Assembly (NCBI RefSeq): GCF_000142905.1
Contig: NW_013657670.1
Location: 1-64,000, forward strand
Direction of reading: 5' to 3'
DNA: 64,000 bases
Source: Thecamonas trahens ATCC 50062
Lineage: Eukaryota > Apusozoa > Apusomonadida > Apusomonadidae
Part shown: positions 47,041 to 56,719 of the stretch, one piece after another
How the letters are laid out: each line of letters starts with the position of its first letter
How positions within the stretch are numbered: position 1 is the stretch's first letter
Program-made: the position numbers and the translations under genes
Notes under the pieces: generated by a model
Seen by the model: the letters and a program-made list of their open reading frames with translations, nothing else
Database searches by the model: none
Told to the model about the DNA's origin: nothing

Positions 47041-48684
47041 TTACTTGCTCTCGTCAGCCACCTGCACAAACGTCACCGTCTCCCGCAGCCACGCGCCAAA
47101 GTCAAACGGCATCTCGGTCGTGCCTGCCAGCCACTCGTGCTCGCACAGCTCGCCAGCCGACGGCCGATCGTTCGGGTCGCGCGCGAGGCACGCCGCCACA
47201 AACTCCCGAAACGGTGCTGACCACGTCTCGGCCGGCAGCCACTCGTCAATCGGCGCGTCCTGCTCGCACACACACGTCATGTGCTTGAACACCTCGTCCT
47301 CGTTAAACTCGTACGGGTACTTGCCGAGCGCACACTCGACAAGAATGAGCCCAAACGCCCACACGTCACACGCAGACGTGTACCCGTCCTTGGCCTCGGT
47401 CGAGTTGATCCGCTCTGGCGACATGTACGTAAACGTACCCACAAACGTCGACGCCTTGGCCAGCGTCTGCGCAAGCTCGCGCGAGGTGCCAAAGTCAGAA
47501 ATCTTGGCCAGTCCCTCGGACGAGAGCAGGATGTTCGCCGGCTTGAGGTCACGGTGGATGAGGTGCCGCGTGTTGTGCAGGTAGTGCAGCGCGTTGGCGC
47601 CCTGCCAGGCAATGTGCCGGATGACGTCCTCCGACAGCGCGCCCGCCGACTGGAGCACAGACTCGAGCGAGCCACAGTCCATGTACTCGAGCGCTATCGT
47701 GATGAGATCGTCCTCGCGCCAGCACCCGAGCGAATTGACCACGTACGGGCAGTTCGACTGCGCATACGTCCGAACCTCTGTAAAGAGCTCCTCCCGCTTC
47801 CGCTCCGCGTCTGGAGTCGCCGCCGTATCCAGCCGGATCACCTTGCACGCCAGGAGCAAGCCCGTCTCTTTGTGGCACATCTTCGACACTGCACCTTGTG
47901 CGCCCTCGCCGAGCTCGCAAACAAGCTCCAGGTCCTTCAGCTGCAGATCGTGTACCAGCGAAAGCATTGGGTCGCGCTCACCGCGCGACGCGTTCAGCAG
48001 CTCGCCGCCATACGTATTGATGTCAAACACGCCGTCCGTGCCCGAGTCCGACGGCCCCGGTTCCACTGCCAGCGTGAGGCCCAGTCGCCCGCGCTTCTTG
48101 CCGAGCCCACCGCTCCCGCCGCGCTTCTTGACCAGGCTCCGCCGCGCCGGCCGCTTGGGCGCACTCCGCCCGCTCCCTGGCGAGCCTACAGCCGGCGAGT
48201 TGCTACACGAGTCCAGCGACGACAACGACGCTGCCAGATTGATCACCTGGATCTGCGGCGACTCGATCGAATCGTACTGGCTCTCGCTGCCCATGCTGGT
48301 GTTGAGCGGGGTGGCGAGTCCAGCCAGCCCAAGCCCGAGGCCCTTTTTCCACGACCCTTTCTTGCCCTTTCGCCCACCGCCAGCCCCGCCATCCACACCG
48401 GGGACTCCCGCGGGCGACTCGCCCAACGCCACCGACGGCGACGATGGCGACGACGGCGAGGAGCAGCCCTGTCCTGCAGCCGACGACACGATACCCATGC
48501 CCAGTCCTTGCCCACCAGCCCCACCGCTTGCAGCCATGGTCTCACCGCCACCCACCGCCACGCTCTCGCCGTCGTCCGAATCCGAGCCCGAGGCAGAAGC
48601 CGAAGCCGAAGCCGACGACGACGACGAACCATACCGAGCCTTGCCCGTCGCCTTGGTGGCGTGCACCACAACAGGGGACGACAT
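47041..48684 (-). CDS. MAP2K-like (STE7-type) protein kinase
   Basis: The product is 547 residues. The first 245 are Gly/Ser-rich and disordered with basic clusters (KKGSWKKGLGLGL, KRPARRSLVKKRG). The kinase domain follows: LGEGAQGAVSKM as glycine loop, Lys281 in ACKVIRL, IHRDLKPANIL with catalytic Asp379, ISDFG with Asp397, SFVGT-type activation loop (TFVGTFTYMSPERI), DVWAFGLILVE and a GKYPY block as in MAP kinase kinases. All catalytic residues are present. MAPKKs phosphorylate MAP kinases on TxY; a putative activating pair lies in the loop KASTFVGT. Its stop is 15 bp from that of the convergent nucleoside hydrolase gene. Confidence 0.88.
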   Translation of the reverse strand: MSSPVVVHATKATGKARYGSSSSSASASASASGSDSDDGESVAVGGGETMAASGGAGGQGLGMGIVSSAAGQGCSSPSSPSSPSVALGESPAGVPGVDGGAGGGRKGKKGSWKKGLGLGLAGLATPLNTSMGSESQYDSIESPQIQVINLAASLSSLDSCSNSPAVGSPGSGRSAPKRPARRSLVKKRGGSGGLGKKRGRLGLTLAVEPGPSDSGTDGVFDINTYGGELLNASRGERDPMLSLVHDLQLKDLELVCELGEGAQGAVSKMCHKETGLLLACKVIRLDTAATPDAERKREELFTEVRTYAQSNCPYVVNSLGCWREDDLITIALEYMDCGSLESVLQSAGALSEDVIRHIAWQGANALHYLHNTRHLIHRDLKPANILLSSEGLAKISDFGTSRELAQTLAKASTFVGTFTYMSPERINSTEAKDGYTSACDVWAFGLILVECALGKYPYEFNEDEVFKHMTCVCEQDAPIDEWLPAETWSAPFREFVAACLARDPNDRPSAGELCEHEWLAGTTEMPFDFGAWLRETVTFVQVADESK

Positions 48685-49002
48685 TACCGAACTCAGGGGA
48701 AGGCGGGGGGAAAGTGGGGGGGGGGGGGGGGGGGGGGAGGGGGGGGAGGAAGAGTAAGGGGGAAAGGGCGTTTTTTGGTTGGTCGAGGCTTGTCCTTGTT
48801 TGTGTACGCTCGTGCGTCACCGTCCTCGTGCGTTGTGTGTGTATGTGTGTGCGTGTGTGTGTGTGTGTGTCCACCTCCCGCCCCTCCCGCTCGCCTCTCC
48901 CCACCCGCTCGCCACGAGGCCAAACGGTGGTTCTTCTTCACGTGACCGAACAATGCACGCAATTTTCCCCCACTCCCACACCCAACCCCAGTACTGTCTA
49001 GT
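48685..49002. other. Intergenic region with poly-G and GT repeats
   Basis: A 22-nt G run (48716-48737) lies 32 bp upstream of the MAP2K-like start (C run on its coding strand), and a GTGTGTGCGTGT tract lies at about 48835-48868. No gene is seen. Confidence 0.7.
48716..48737 (+). repeat. Poly-G homopolymer tract (22 nt)
   Basis: An uninterrupted G run followed by AGGGGGGG. Length may be affected by sequencing slippage. Confidence 0.95.
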
Positions 49003-52000
49003 TCACTTCCGACCACCGGCCCGGCCCAGACTCCGGACTTGGTTTCGCTTGGAAGAGACAAACTCAGTCACATCGAGTCTGGCAAGAATCTCGACAACCT
49101 CGGCCATGGACGGGCGCGAGTGCGGGTCGGCACGCCAACAGCGATCGATGAGTTCGCGGATGGCGGCGCTTGGGATCTGACTAGGAGTCATCTCGGGCCG
49201 CCGCCCGTTGGAGATGCGGAAGCCGACTTCAAGTGCGTTCGAGCCGGAGAAGGCCGACTCGCGGGCAATCATCTCGAAGAGAATGGTGCCCATGACAAAG
49301 ACGTCGCCGCGGATGTTGGTCGTGTCGCCGCGAAGCGCCTCGGGCGACATGTAGGCCACCGACGGAATCATGGTCATCGTTCCCATGTTGGCCTTGATGC
49401 CGTCCATGCCAAAGTCAATGGCATGCGCCTCGCGGATGCGCGAGCCTTCAAAGACAAGCGCCACGTTGGACGGCCGCAGCGAGCCGTGTGCGATGCCGAG
49501 CGAACCGTGGAGCTTGGCAAGCGAGCTCGCCAGGAGCCGTGCCACGATGGCAACCGCCTCCGCGTCAAACACCACGTTGCGTCGCGTGCCGAGAAGCACG
49601 TCGTCGAGTGTCCCGCCTTCATAAAACGGCACAATGATCGCGTATTGGCCCTTGTCCAGACACACTGCCAGCGGGCCGACCGCTGTCTCGCTCGAGCTCA
49701 TAAGCGCCGATGCCGAGAGCTCCGCCATCCGGATCACGTCCTCCGGCCCGAGGTCCTGCCGCAGCAGCGTCTTGACCACCACTTCCTGATCGCGCCAACG
49801 CGCCCGGTGCGCGTTGGCGTACGAGCCCATCCACGTCTCGCCACCCTGCGCCACCAGCCCCACAATCTCGCTCCGCGGCACCAGCCATTCGCCGTGCCGC
49901 GACGTGCTGGCCTTCAGCGCTGCCGCCGACGGACTCGGCTTGGCCGCCCGCTGTGCGAGTGTGTCGACCACCGTCAGCTCGTCGCCGACCGTCACGTGGA
50001 AGACAGTCGTGTCCGAGACCGGCCACGGCAGCGGCCGAGCAGTCACTCCATCAAGCTGTGTCAGCTCGTTCACAATCTCGCGCTCGGCCACAAAGAGCCC
50101 CCCAGCAATCGTGTGCTCCCAAGCCAGCGACTTGGGCGTTGAAGGGAGAAGCGTCGCCGCGTACGCACGCTCTTCAGCCTCTTCCAGGCCAGAGTGCGCA
50201 AGGCCAAACAGGTCCGACCACAGGCTCCGCATCGAGTCGATGACCGGCCCACCGAGTTCGCGGTTTCCACCGCGAGTCGACGACACCACGCGCACCTCGC
50301 CGCATGTCACAAGCATCGTGACAGCCATATCCTGCGGGAGATTGAGTGCCTGACACCGCCCAAGCAGCTCCGTCAGTTGCGTTGACCGATGAACACCAAG
50401 CGTGAGCCACCCCAAGCCCCATGCGAGGACGCTCACCCCAATGTCACTCGCCAGCTCCGGCAACTGGGTGTGGAATGTACGCAGCGCCCGCCCGGTCTCG
50501 ACTGGATCGCGCAGGAGCCGCACCCGCGCATTCCGCAGCGTGCAGTGCACTGCCGTGATCTCGCCCGACGGCTCAGCTGCCGTCGTCGGGTAAACCACCG
50601 CAGAGTTGGAGTATGTGCCCGCCAGCTCGGCCTCGGCCTCATCGAGCGTCAGCCGCAGCTCCACAGAGTTCTCCCACAGCCGCGTCATGATAGGCACCAG
50701 CGGCACCAGCGACGCCGGCGTACCGGCCACATCCGGCCGCCGTCCGTCCACAATCTCCAGCGCCACCGCCAGAGCGTTTTCGCCTGCGTACAGCGTCCCG
50801 CGCGTCGCAAGTTCCCACAGCGTGATGCCGAGTGAGAACGCGTCTGACGCCGGCGTCATCGCAATCGAGCCTCGAAGGAGAACCTCGGGCGCAGCCCAGA
50901 AAATCGTGCCCACGTTCATCTGCTCGCCGTGCGCCGTTGCCCCGACCTCGGACGAGAACATGCCCGACGTGGCCGACGAGACGGCAGAGACCGTCGATGG
51001 CGTGCTTGTTCCCACCAGCGGCGCAGAGTCGGCCGGCCCGACCTTGCCTGCTCGCCGCGCCCGCGCCCGCTTCCGCCGCGCCTTGCGGTCCGCGGCAGAG
51101 AGCGAGGCATCGCCCTTGACCGACGACATGCCAAAGTCACAAATTTTTGGGCACCCAGTTGTTGTCAAACAGCACGTTGAGCGACTTAAAGTCGCCGTGG
51201 ACCACGCCAGCATGGGAGAGGTACTGCAGACCTTGCGTGATGTTGTGCGCCCACTTCAAGAGAATCGACGAGTCGAGGAAAAGGTCAGGCGAGTGCAGGA
51301 CCTCATACATCGAGCCGCGGTCCATAAACTCGGTGACCAGCGACGGCGGCTCGAGGGTGATGCCCATAAAGATGACCACGTTCGAGTGCCGCAGCCGAAG
51401 CAGCATGCTTGCTTCGTCCACAAACTCGCGGAGCTGGGCCGGGCTCATCTCCTTGGTCCGCGTCCGCTTCACCGCCACCGCCGTCGAGCGCCACTTGCCG
51501 GCATACACAGTACCGTACGAGCCGGCGCCCACCGCCTTGCCCACCGTCAGCTCTTTCTCAGGAATGACAAGGTCCGAGTCCGAGCTCAGCTTGTACGTCA
51601 CCGACTTGCGCCGGTACACAACGTAGCCAATGATCGAGGCGATGCAGCAAATGCCCAGAAAGACGGGGAGAAGAATGGCGAGCAGCCGCTTGTTGTCGGT
51701 CGACTCAGCGTTGAGCACCGCCAACGTAATCTGGTACGACGACACCATCACGTTCGAGTTGGAGAGCTCTGGCGCGGCGGCAATGGCACGCAGCTCGGTC
51801 ACACCCGACAGGGCAATGTTGACCGATCCGGTGTAGACAGGTGACGCCACGTTCGGCTGGCTTCCATCAATGGTGTAGTGGATGACCGCGCCCGGCGTGA
51901 GCGTCGTCAGCTCGACCGAGATCGGCTCGCTAAACGAGCCCGACGACGGGTTCGCCACAGGCGTCGACGCCTGTTTCAGTACCGCCGACAGCCGCACAGC

Positions 52001-53320
52001 CTCGAGCTGCGGCAGCTCGGCGTCGATCAATGCCGTCGCGTCAGCAGACGTCTTTTGCCCATATAGCGTGAAGATAAACTTCTGCCACCGTGCAAGGAGC
52101 TCCGGGTAGCCAAACGCCGCCATGCCCGACCGCTCAAACGCGTGCTCCGCTTCCAGCATAGTGTCGTACGCCAGCCGGGTCCGGCTCGACGTCATGACTT
52201 CCGTGAGCGACGGCCGAAGAGGGTAAACTCCAGACCGACCCGTGAGAACCTCCTTCTGCGTCGTCGCATTGCCGATATAGTCGAGGATGGCGCGCGAGCG
52301 ATCATGGAACGCCGACGAGATAGGCGAGGCAAAAGCCACAAAGACCGAGAGAACTCCGTTGTTGGCCTCGGTCGGCGACGCCGTCCCGCGCGTCCCGTCA
52401 TACGCAGGGAACCTGAACGCGCCTACATCGGCGTCGCTCACTCCGGCGCTCAGTACCACACCGGCGAGCGAGTCAAAGCCACAGTAAATCGCCGTAGCAT
52501 TGGGATCGAGCGCAAAGTCAAGCGCCCACGTCATCTCGAGTCCATACGTCGCAGAATCCTTGCGCGAGAGAAAGCCGGCGTCAAAGAGTGGAACGAGCTC
52601 GTCAAAGACAGCCCGGATCCGCGGGTCCTCCAACGTGATGTTGGCCATAAAGAACTGCTCGTAGAACGCGTCGCCGTGCATCCGGATCGCAAGCGAGTCA
52701 AAGTATTGTGACGTGGGAATCGAAAACAGATCCGTGCCCAAGCACTTCATGCCCGCCGCCTTGAATACCTCGCAGGCCGCAAGGAGCTCCGACCAGGTCG
52801 TCGGTGGCACGACGTCGTGGGCGGCAAAGACCGACTTGCGATAATTGCACAAATTGCCCGTCGCCATCGTCGGTACGCCGTACCGCTTTCCGTCCCTGCC
52901 CGTCACATAGTCGAGCGCCGCCGGCACCGTGTCCTCGGCAAAGCCGTGCTTCTCCCACAGGTCCGTGAGGTCGAGGAACGCGCCCGAGTCGATGAACTCC
53001 TGCTTGCCGGCCCCATTGTACAGCGGAATGATGTCCGGCGAGCCAAAGGCCTTAAGCCAATACTCGTACACCGCCTTGTCGGAGAACTCGTTGAACTCGG
53101 CTTGCAGGACGCCGACTGGATCGCCCGTCGACGATGTGTAGCCGTCAGCAAAGGCCTTGGAAACAGAGGTGAACTGCGAGGTTTGCGAGGCATAAACGAA
53201 CATTCTCAGCGCCATATCGGTGGCTGGCGTTACGTAATTGATGGTTGCTGCAGAGGTCAGGCTCGCCACAAGAGCCAACACCAGCGCCACAGAGTATACC
53301 GTTCGTACCATTGGCTTCAT
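49003..53320 (-). CDS. Receptor kinase with bacterial solute-binding ectodomain and tandem kinase domains (frameshift in assembly)
   Basis: Starting at ATG 53320, the first part encodes a signal peptide (VYSVALVLALVASLTSAA) and an ABC-type extracellular sugar-binding protein domain (about 30-440: FLDLTDLWEKHGF, GRDGKRYGVPTMATGNL, NYRKSVFAAHDVVPPTTWSE). Next come a chitobiase-C-like beta domain (GAVIHYTIDGSQP, about 455-530), a transmembrane helix (546-568) and a TKL-like kinase with GAGSYGTV, Lys618, and HGDFKSLNV. The frame breaks just before DFG at a T5/A5 homopolymer (51144-51148); removing one base continues as ICDFGMSS, so an indel or assembly error is likely. After a long activation-loop insertion and WAAPE, a region resembling a degenerate class III cyclase follows. 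A second kinase domain keeps VVVK and DFG but has HGS at the catalytic loop (Ser near 49480), so it is probably a pseudokinase. Total is about 1440 residues. Ligand is unknown. Confidence 0.85.
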
Positions 53321-53947
53321 GTCGTCCTCTGAACTTGCCCGCTTGTCCGCTTTGTGCCGCTCCCCTTGTTGAGAGTGCGGTGGTTGCACTTCCCGCGCCT
53401 ACCCGGCACCTCCCACTGAGGGATCCCATTGCCAATAACGGCACGAGGATTCACGTGCTCTTACCCTCCACACAAATTTGTTAACGGCTACTATGCAGCG
53501 CCCTCCAATGTTACCAGCTCTCGTGTTTGCTTAGTGGTGCTTAGTATGAGTCGTGGAAGCAGGGCAAGTGCTGAACTCCATACATGGCTGAGAGGGCGGG
53601 TCGAGCGGAAGGTGGTGGAGCGCTGGGCAAGGAATTGTACTTATTAGCGCAATCAACCTAATTTGTGCGCTGCGACGTCGCTTCTCGCTCGCTGGGCGTC
53701 TTGGCCGCCGCGGTGGGTTGTACATGGTGCATGCTCGCTCGCCTCCACTACCATGTTCGAGTTTGAAAGCAATGTCGCGCTGGCTTGGAACACATGCGAA
53801 TGATGCGGGTCACGCTCTTAGGGCGAGCCGCAGTGCCGGGTCTCAACCGAGCCGCACGAAGCGACGTCTCCACTTGTCTCGGAGCGGCGAATTATGCGGC
53901 GAAAGGTGGCTCGTGTGCACGCAGCTGCAAGGACTGGTGCTGGTGGC
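53321..53947. other. Divergent intergenic region, no gene seen
   Basis: About 630 bp between the receptor and the RUSF1-like gene. It is less GC-rich around 53440-53680 and lacks the C tracts seen upstream of many other genes. Short frames show no homology-like features. Confidence 0.6.
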
Positions 53948-55120
53948 ATGATGTGCGGATCCATGTCGAGCGTGCGCCGCGGGCTCGCTGCCCTCTTTCT
54001 TCCGCGTGGCTATCCGGCGTCCGTCTCGAGCGATTACGCGGCGTACCAGGCTTGCGACACGCTCCAGGGCCTCGCATCGTACGTGGCCGGATCACTATCA
54101 TCGCGGGCGATTCTCGCCGGCCTCGGCGTTGGATCTGCGACGGCATCTGCTGCAGGCGCGGTGTCGGTCACCCTCGTCCGCGACGCCATCGGCATGGCGG
54201 CGTCGGTCGGGTGCGCAGCGCTCGCACCGCGATCGATGGAAGCCTTTCCGCAATGGTGGCGACTGGTGGCGGATGTGCTCAACGACGCCGCACTCTTTGC
54301 CGAGCTCCTCTCGGCACTCCTGGATCCGATCTGGTTTGTGTGGCTGGTATGCGGCGCGGCGCTGATGCGGGCGGTCGTCGGCGTTGCCGGCGGAACGAGC
54401 CGGGCTGTCTTTCGTGCCCACCAGGCCCGCAACGCCAATCTCGCCGACGTCATAGCCAAGGACGGCTCACAGGAGACCTTTGTCTCACTCCTCGGCCTCC
54501 TCCTCGGCCTCCTCCTCGCCCCAGTCCTCGACCACGCATCGTCTGCGGCATGGGCTGTTTTTGCCGCCGCCACCGCCCTCCACCTCGCCGCCAACTGGGC
54601 CGCTGTCTCGTGCCTGGTCCTCGACTCGCTCAACGAGCAGCGGATGGCTGCACTGCTTGCCGCCGACACTGCTCCTGCCAATGACCATCTTCCGTCGCCT
54701 GCTCATCTTGCCGCCACTCTGCCCTTATCGCCATGGGCTGCCGCCGACGTCCCGTTTGCGCTCGGCGCTCCGCTCAGCTGTCTCGGGCCGGACGGCTCGT
54801 GCGAGATTGCCGCCTGTTGGGACGAGCTCGGCTTTATTGTTGATGCCCATGGCCACGCCGCGCTCTTTGCTGGCGTCGACGCCACAGGCTCGCTCCTGGT
54901 CAAGGCCGCATACTTTGCCGCCGCCGCCGCCCGCGACGGACGCGGTGCCGGCGACGTCGGCGATCATCTCTGGATCGCCGCCACACAGTCCCGCTGGTGT
55001 GCCTTTGCCGCTGCTGCCCATCGCGCAGGTTGGGACGTCGACCATCGTGCCGCTCTCCACCTCGGGACGGGGCCACGAGTCGCGTTCTGCCAGCCTCTCT
55101 CAACCGCCGCTACGGGGTAA
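53948..55120 (+). CDS. RUS family (DUF647 / RUSF1, C16orf58-like) protein
   Basis: About 390 residues from ATG 53948 (an in-frame ATG at 53894 is possible). Strong family blocks are visible: LFLPRGYPASVSSDYAAYQACDTLQGL, GVGSATASAAGAVSVTLVRDAIGM, WWRLVADVLNDAALFAELL, VCGAALMRAVVGVAGGTSRA, and NLADVIAKDGSQETFVSLLGLLLG. RUS proteins are conserved membrane-associated proteins; plant RUS1/RUS2 act in UV-B responses and early seedling growth, and the molecular function is not settled. Several hydrophobic helices fit membrane association. The C-terminal 130 residues form a soluble domain as in other members. Confidence 0.9.
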   Translation: MMCGSMSSVRRGLAALFLPRGYPASVSSDYAAYQACDTLQGLASYVAGSLSSRAILAGLGVGSATASAAGAVSVTLVRDAIGMAASVGCAALAPRSMEAFPQWWRLVADVLNDAALFAELLSALLDPIWFVWLVCGAALMRAVVGVAGGTSRAVFRAHQARNANLADVIAKDGSQETFVSLLGLLLGLLLAPVLDHASSAAWAVFAAATALHLAANWAAVSCLVLDSLNEQRMAALLAADTAPANDHLPSPAHLAATLPLSPWAAADVPFALGAPLSCLGPDGSCEIAACWDELGFIVDAHGHAALFAGVDATGSLLVKAAYFAAAAARDGRGAGDVGDHLWIAATQSRWCAFAAAAHRAGWDVDHRAALHLGTGPRVAFCQPLSTAATG

Positions 55121-55156
55121 AGGCCACACCTCTCGCCACGGGTGACGCACCCCAGC

Positions 55157-56713
55157 ATGGCTGCCACGTCTCGGTGCCAAGCTGAGACAGAGCCGCTTCT
55201 CAGCACAGAGGGCTCGCTACAAGCGTCGGCGTCTGTCACCTGCCCCGCCCAGCAGCCGCGGCCCGAGGAGCTTAGGCATGCGCCGACGCCGCGTCGCGAA
55301 CTGTCGCTGCAACTGATGCTGGCGGCACCTGTGGCCTTTACTGTACTCTGCCGCGTCGGCATGATGTTGACCGATCTGGCGGTGCTGGGCCACTTGTCGG
55401 GCTCGGCGCTGGCGGCGGCGTCGGCGGCGCTCATCTGGATGAACGTTGTGCTCTCGCCGATCTTTCGCGGCTTTGCGCCTGCGCTCAACGTGCTCTCCGC
55501 TCAGGCGCTCGGCGCCGACAACCCGGCCCTGGCTGGCCAGTGGGCGCTGATTGCAGTGCTGGCGTGCTCGGGCTATGGCGTGTGCGTCGGAGCAGCGTGG
55601 TGGTGGGGCGAGGCTGTTCTTCTCGGCATCGGCGCAGACCCGGCCATCGCCGCTGAGGCCGGCGTGTTCATGCGGTACTCGCTGCTGTGGACCGTGCCGA
55701 CCATGGGCTATGAGCTGCTGCAATCATTTTTTCGCGCCCACGAGGACGTGCTCCCGGCCATGGTGATCAACGCTGCAGGCCTCGTCTTCAACCTCGCCGC
55801 CAACGTAGTCCTCGTCCACGGCGCCGGCTCCTGGGCCGGCATGGGCTTTGTCGGCTCGCCACTCGCTACCGCCGCTTCGCGCTGGGTAGTCTTTGTCGGC
55901 TACGCAGTATACATGTGGGCAACGCGACGCGCATATCTCAAATCTGCTACGCCGGGCTTTAGCTGGGCTTGGATGAGCCGGGCGCGGCTGGTAACCTACA
56001 CGCTCGAGCAGGCGCTCCCACTCTCGCTCTCGGGCCTCATCGAGGAGCTTCAGTTCCAGGTGCTGGCCGTGATGGCGCTTGATCTCGGCGCGGTGGAGAT
56101 CGCGACCAACAACGCCATGTTTGTCCTGTTCTTCTTCCTCGACTCGGCCATGCTCGGCCTCTTCACGGCGTGCTCCATCCGGGTGGGCCGGCTGCTGGGG
56201 TGTGGTCTGCCTCAAGCGGCGCGGCGGGCAGGCGTCGTCACGTTCGGCCTCTCCATGGTTGTTGGCGGCGCTGTGAGCCTCGCGCTGTACCTCCTCCGCG
56301 CTCAGCTGGGTAAGATTGTCTCAAGCGATCCGGCTATCTGGAGTGAGGCCGAGTCGATCGCCCGGCTCCTTGCCATCTCCTACATCCTCATCGGTGTCTT
56401 CTACACCTGCATGGCTATCCTCGACGGCCAGGCGCGGCCGCTTCCGGTCGCCCTTGCCTTTTTCGTCGGCGCTTGGCTCGTCTGTATCCCGCTCGCCTAC
56501 GTCTTTGTCTTCAGAGACCACCGCGGGCTCCGCGGCATCTGGCTCTCTATGGTCATCGGCTACTCGGTCGTCACCACTATTGCCGCTGGCTTTGTGGTCA
56601 CCTCGGACTGGTCGGCTCTTGCCGACGTGGCGCGGATCCGCTCCGAGTGCAAGGTCAAGCCGGAGCCGGAGCCGGAGCTGGTAGCCGCGGCACGCGGTTC
56701 GAGCCTAGCCTGA
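55157..56713 (+). CDS. MATE-family multidrug/toxin extrusion transporter
   Basis: The product is 518 residues starting at ATG 55157 (MAATSRCQAETEPLL). It has twelve hydrophobic helices in two homologous halves, as in MATE antiporters: LSLQLMLAAPVAFTVLCRVGMMLTDLAVLGHLSG as the first module, FMRYSLLWTVPTMGYELLQSFFRAHEDVLPAMVINAAGLVFNLAANVVLVHG around TM5-6, and a matching QALPLSLSGLIEELQFQVLAVMALDLGA at TM7. MATEs export organic cations using H+ or Na+. The C terminus is short with a PEPEPEP stretch. The gene follows the RUSF1-like stop by 36 bp on the same strand. It converges with the desaturase gene (6 bp between stops). Confidence 0.92.
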   Translation: MAATSRCQAETEPLLSTEGSLQASASVTCPAQQPRPEELRHAPTPRRELSLQLMLAAPVAFTVLCRVGMMLTDLAVLGHLSGSALAAASAALIWMNVVLSPIFRGFAPALNVLSAQALGADNPALAGQWALIAVLACSGYGVCVGAAWWWGEAVLLGIGADPAIAAEAGVFMRYSLLWTVPTMGYELLQSFFRAHEDVLPAMVINAAGLVFNLAANVVLVHGAGSWAGMGFVGSPLATAASRWVVFVGYAVYMWATRRAYLKSATPGFSWAWMSRARLVTYTLEQALPLSLSGLIEELQFQVLAVMALDLGAVEIATNNAMFVLFFFLDSAMLGLFTACSIRVGRLLGCGLPQAARRAGVVTFGLSMVVGGAVSLALYLLRAQLGKIVSSDPAIWSEAESIARLLAISYILIGVFYTCMAILDGQARPLPVALAFFVGAWLVCIPLAYVFVFRDHRGLRGIWLSMVIGYSVVTTIAAGFVVTSDWSALADVARIRSECKVKPEPEPELVAAARGSSLA

Positions 56714-56719
56714 GTCGCG

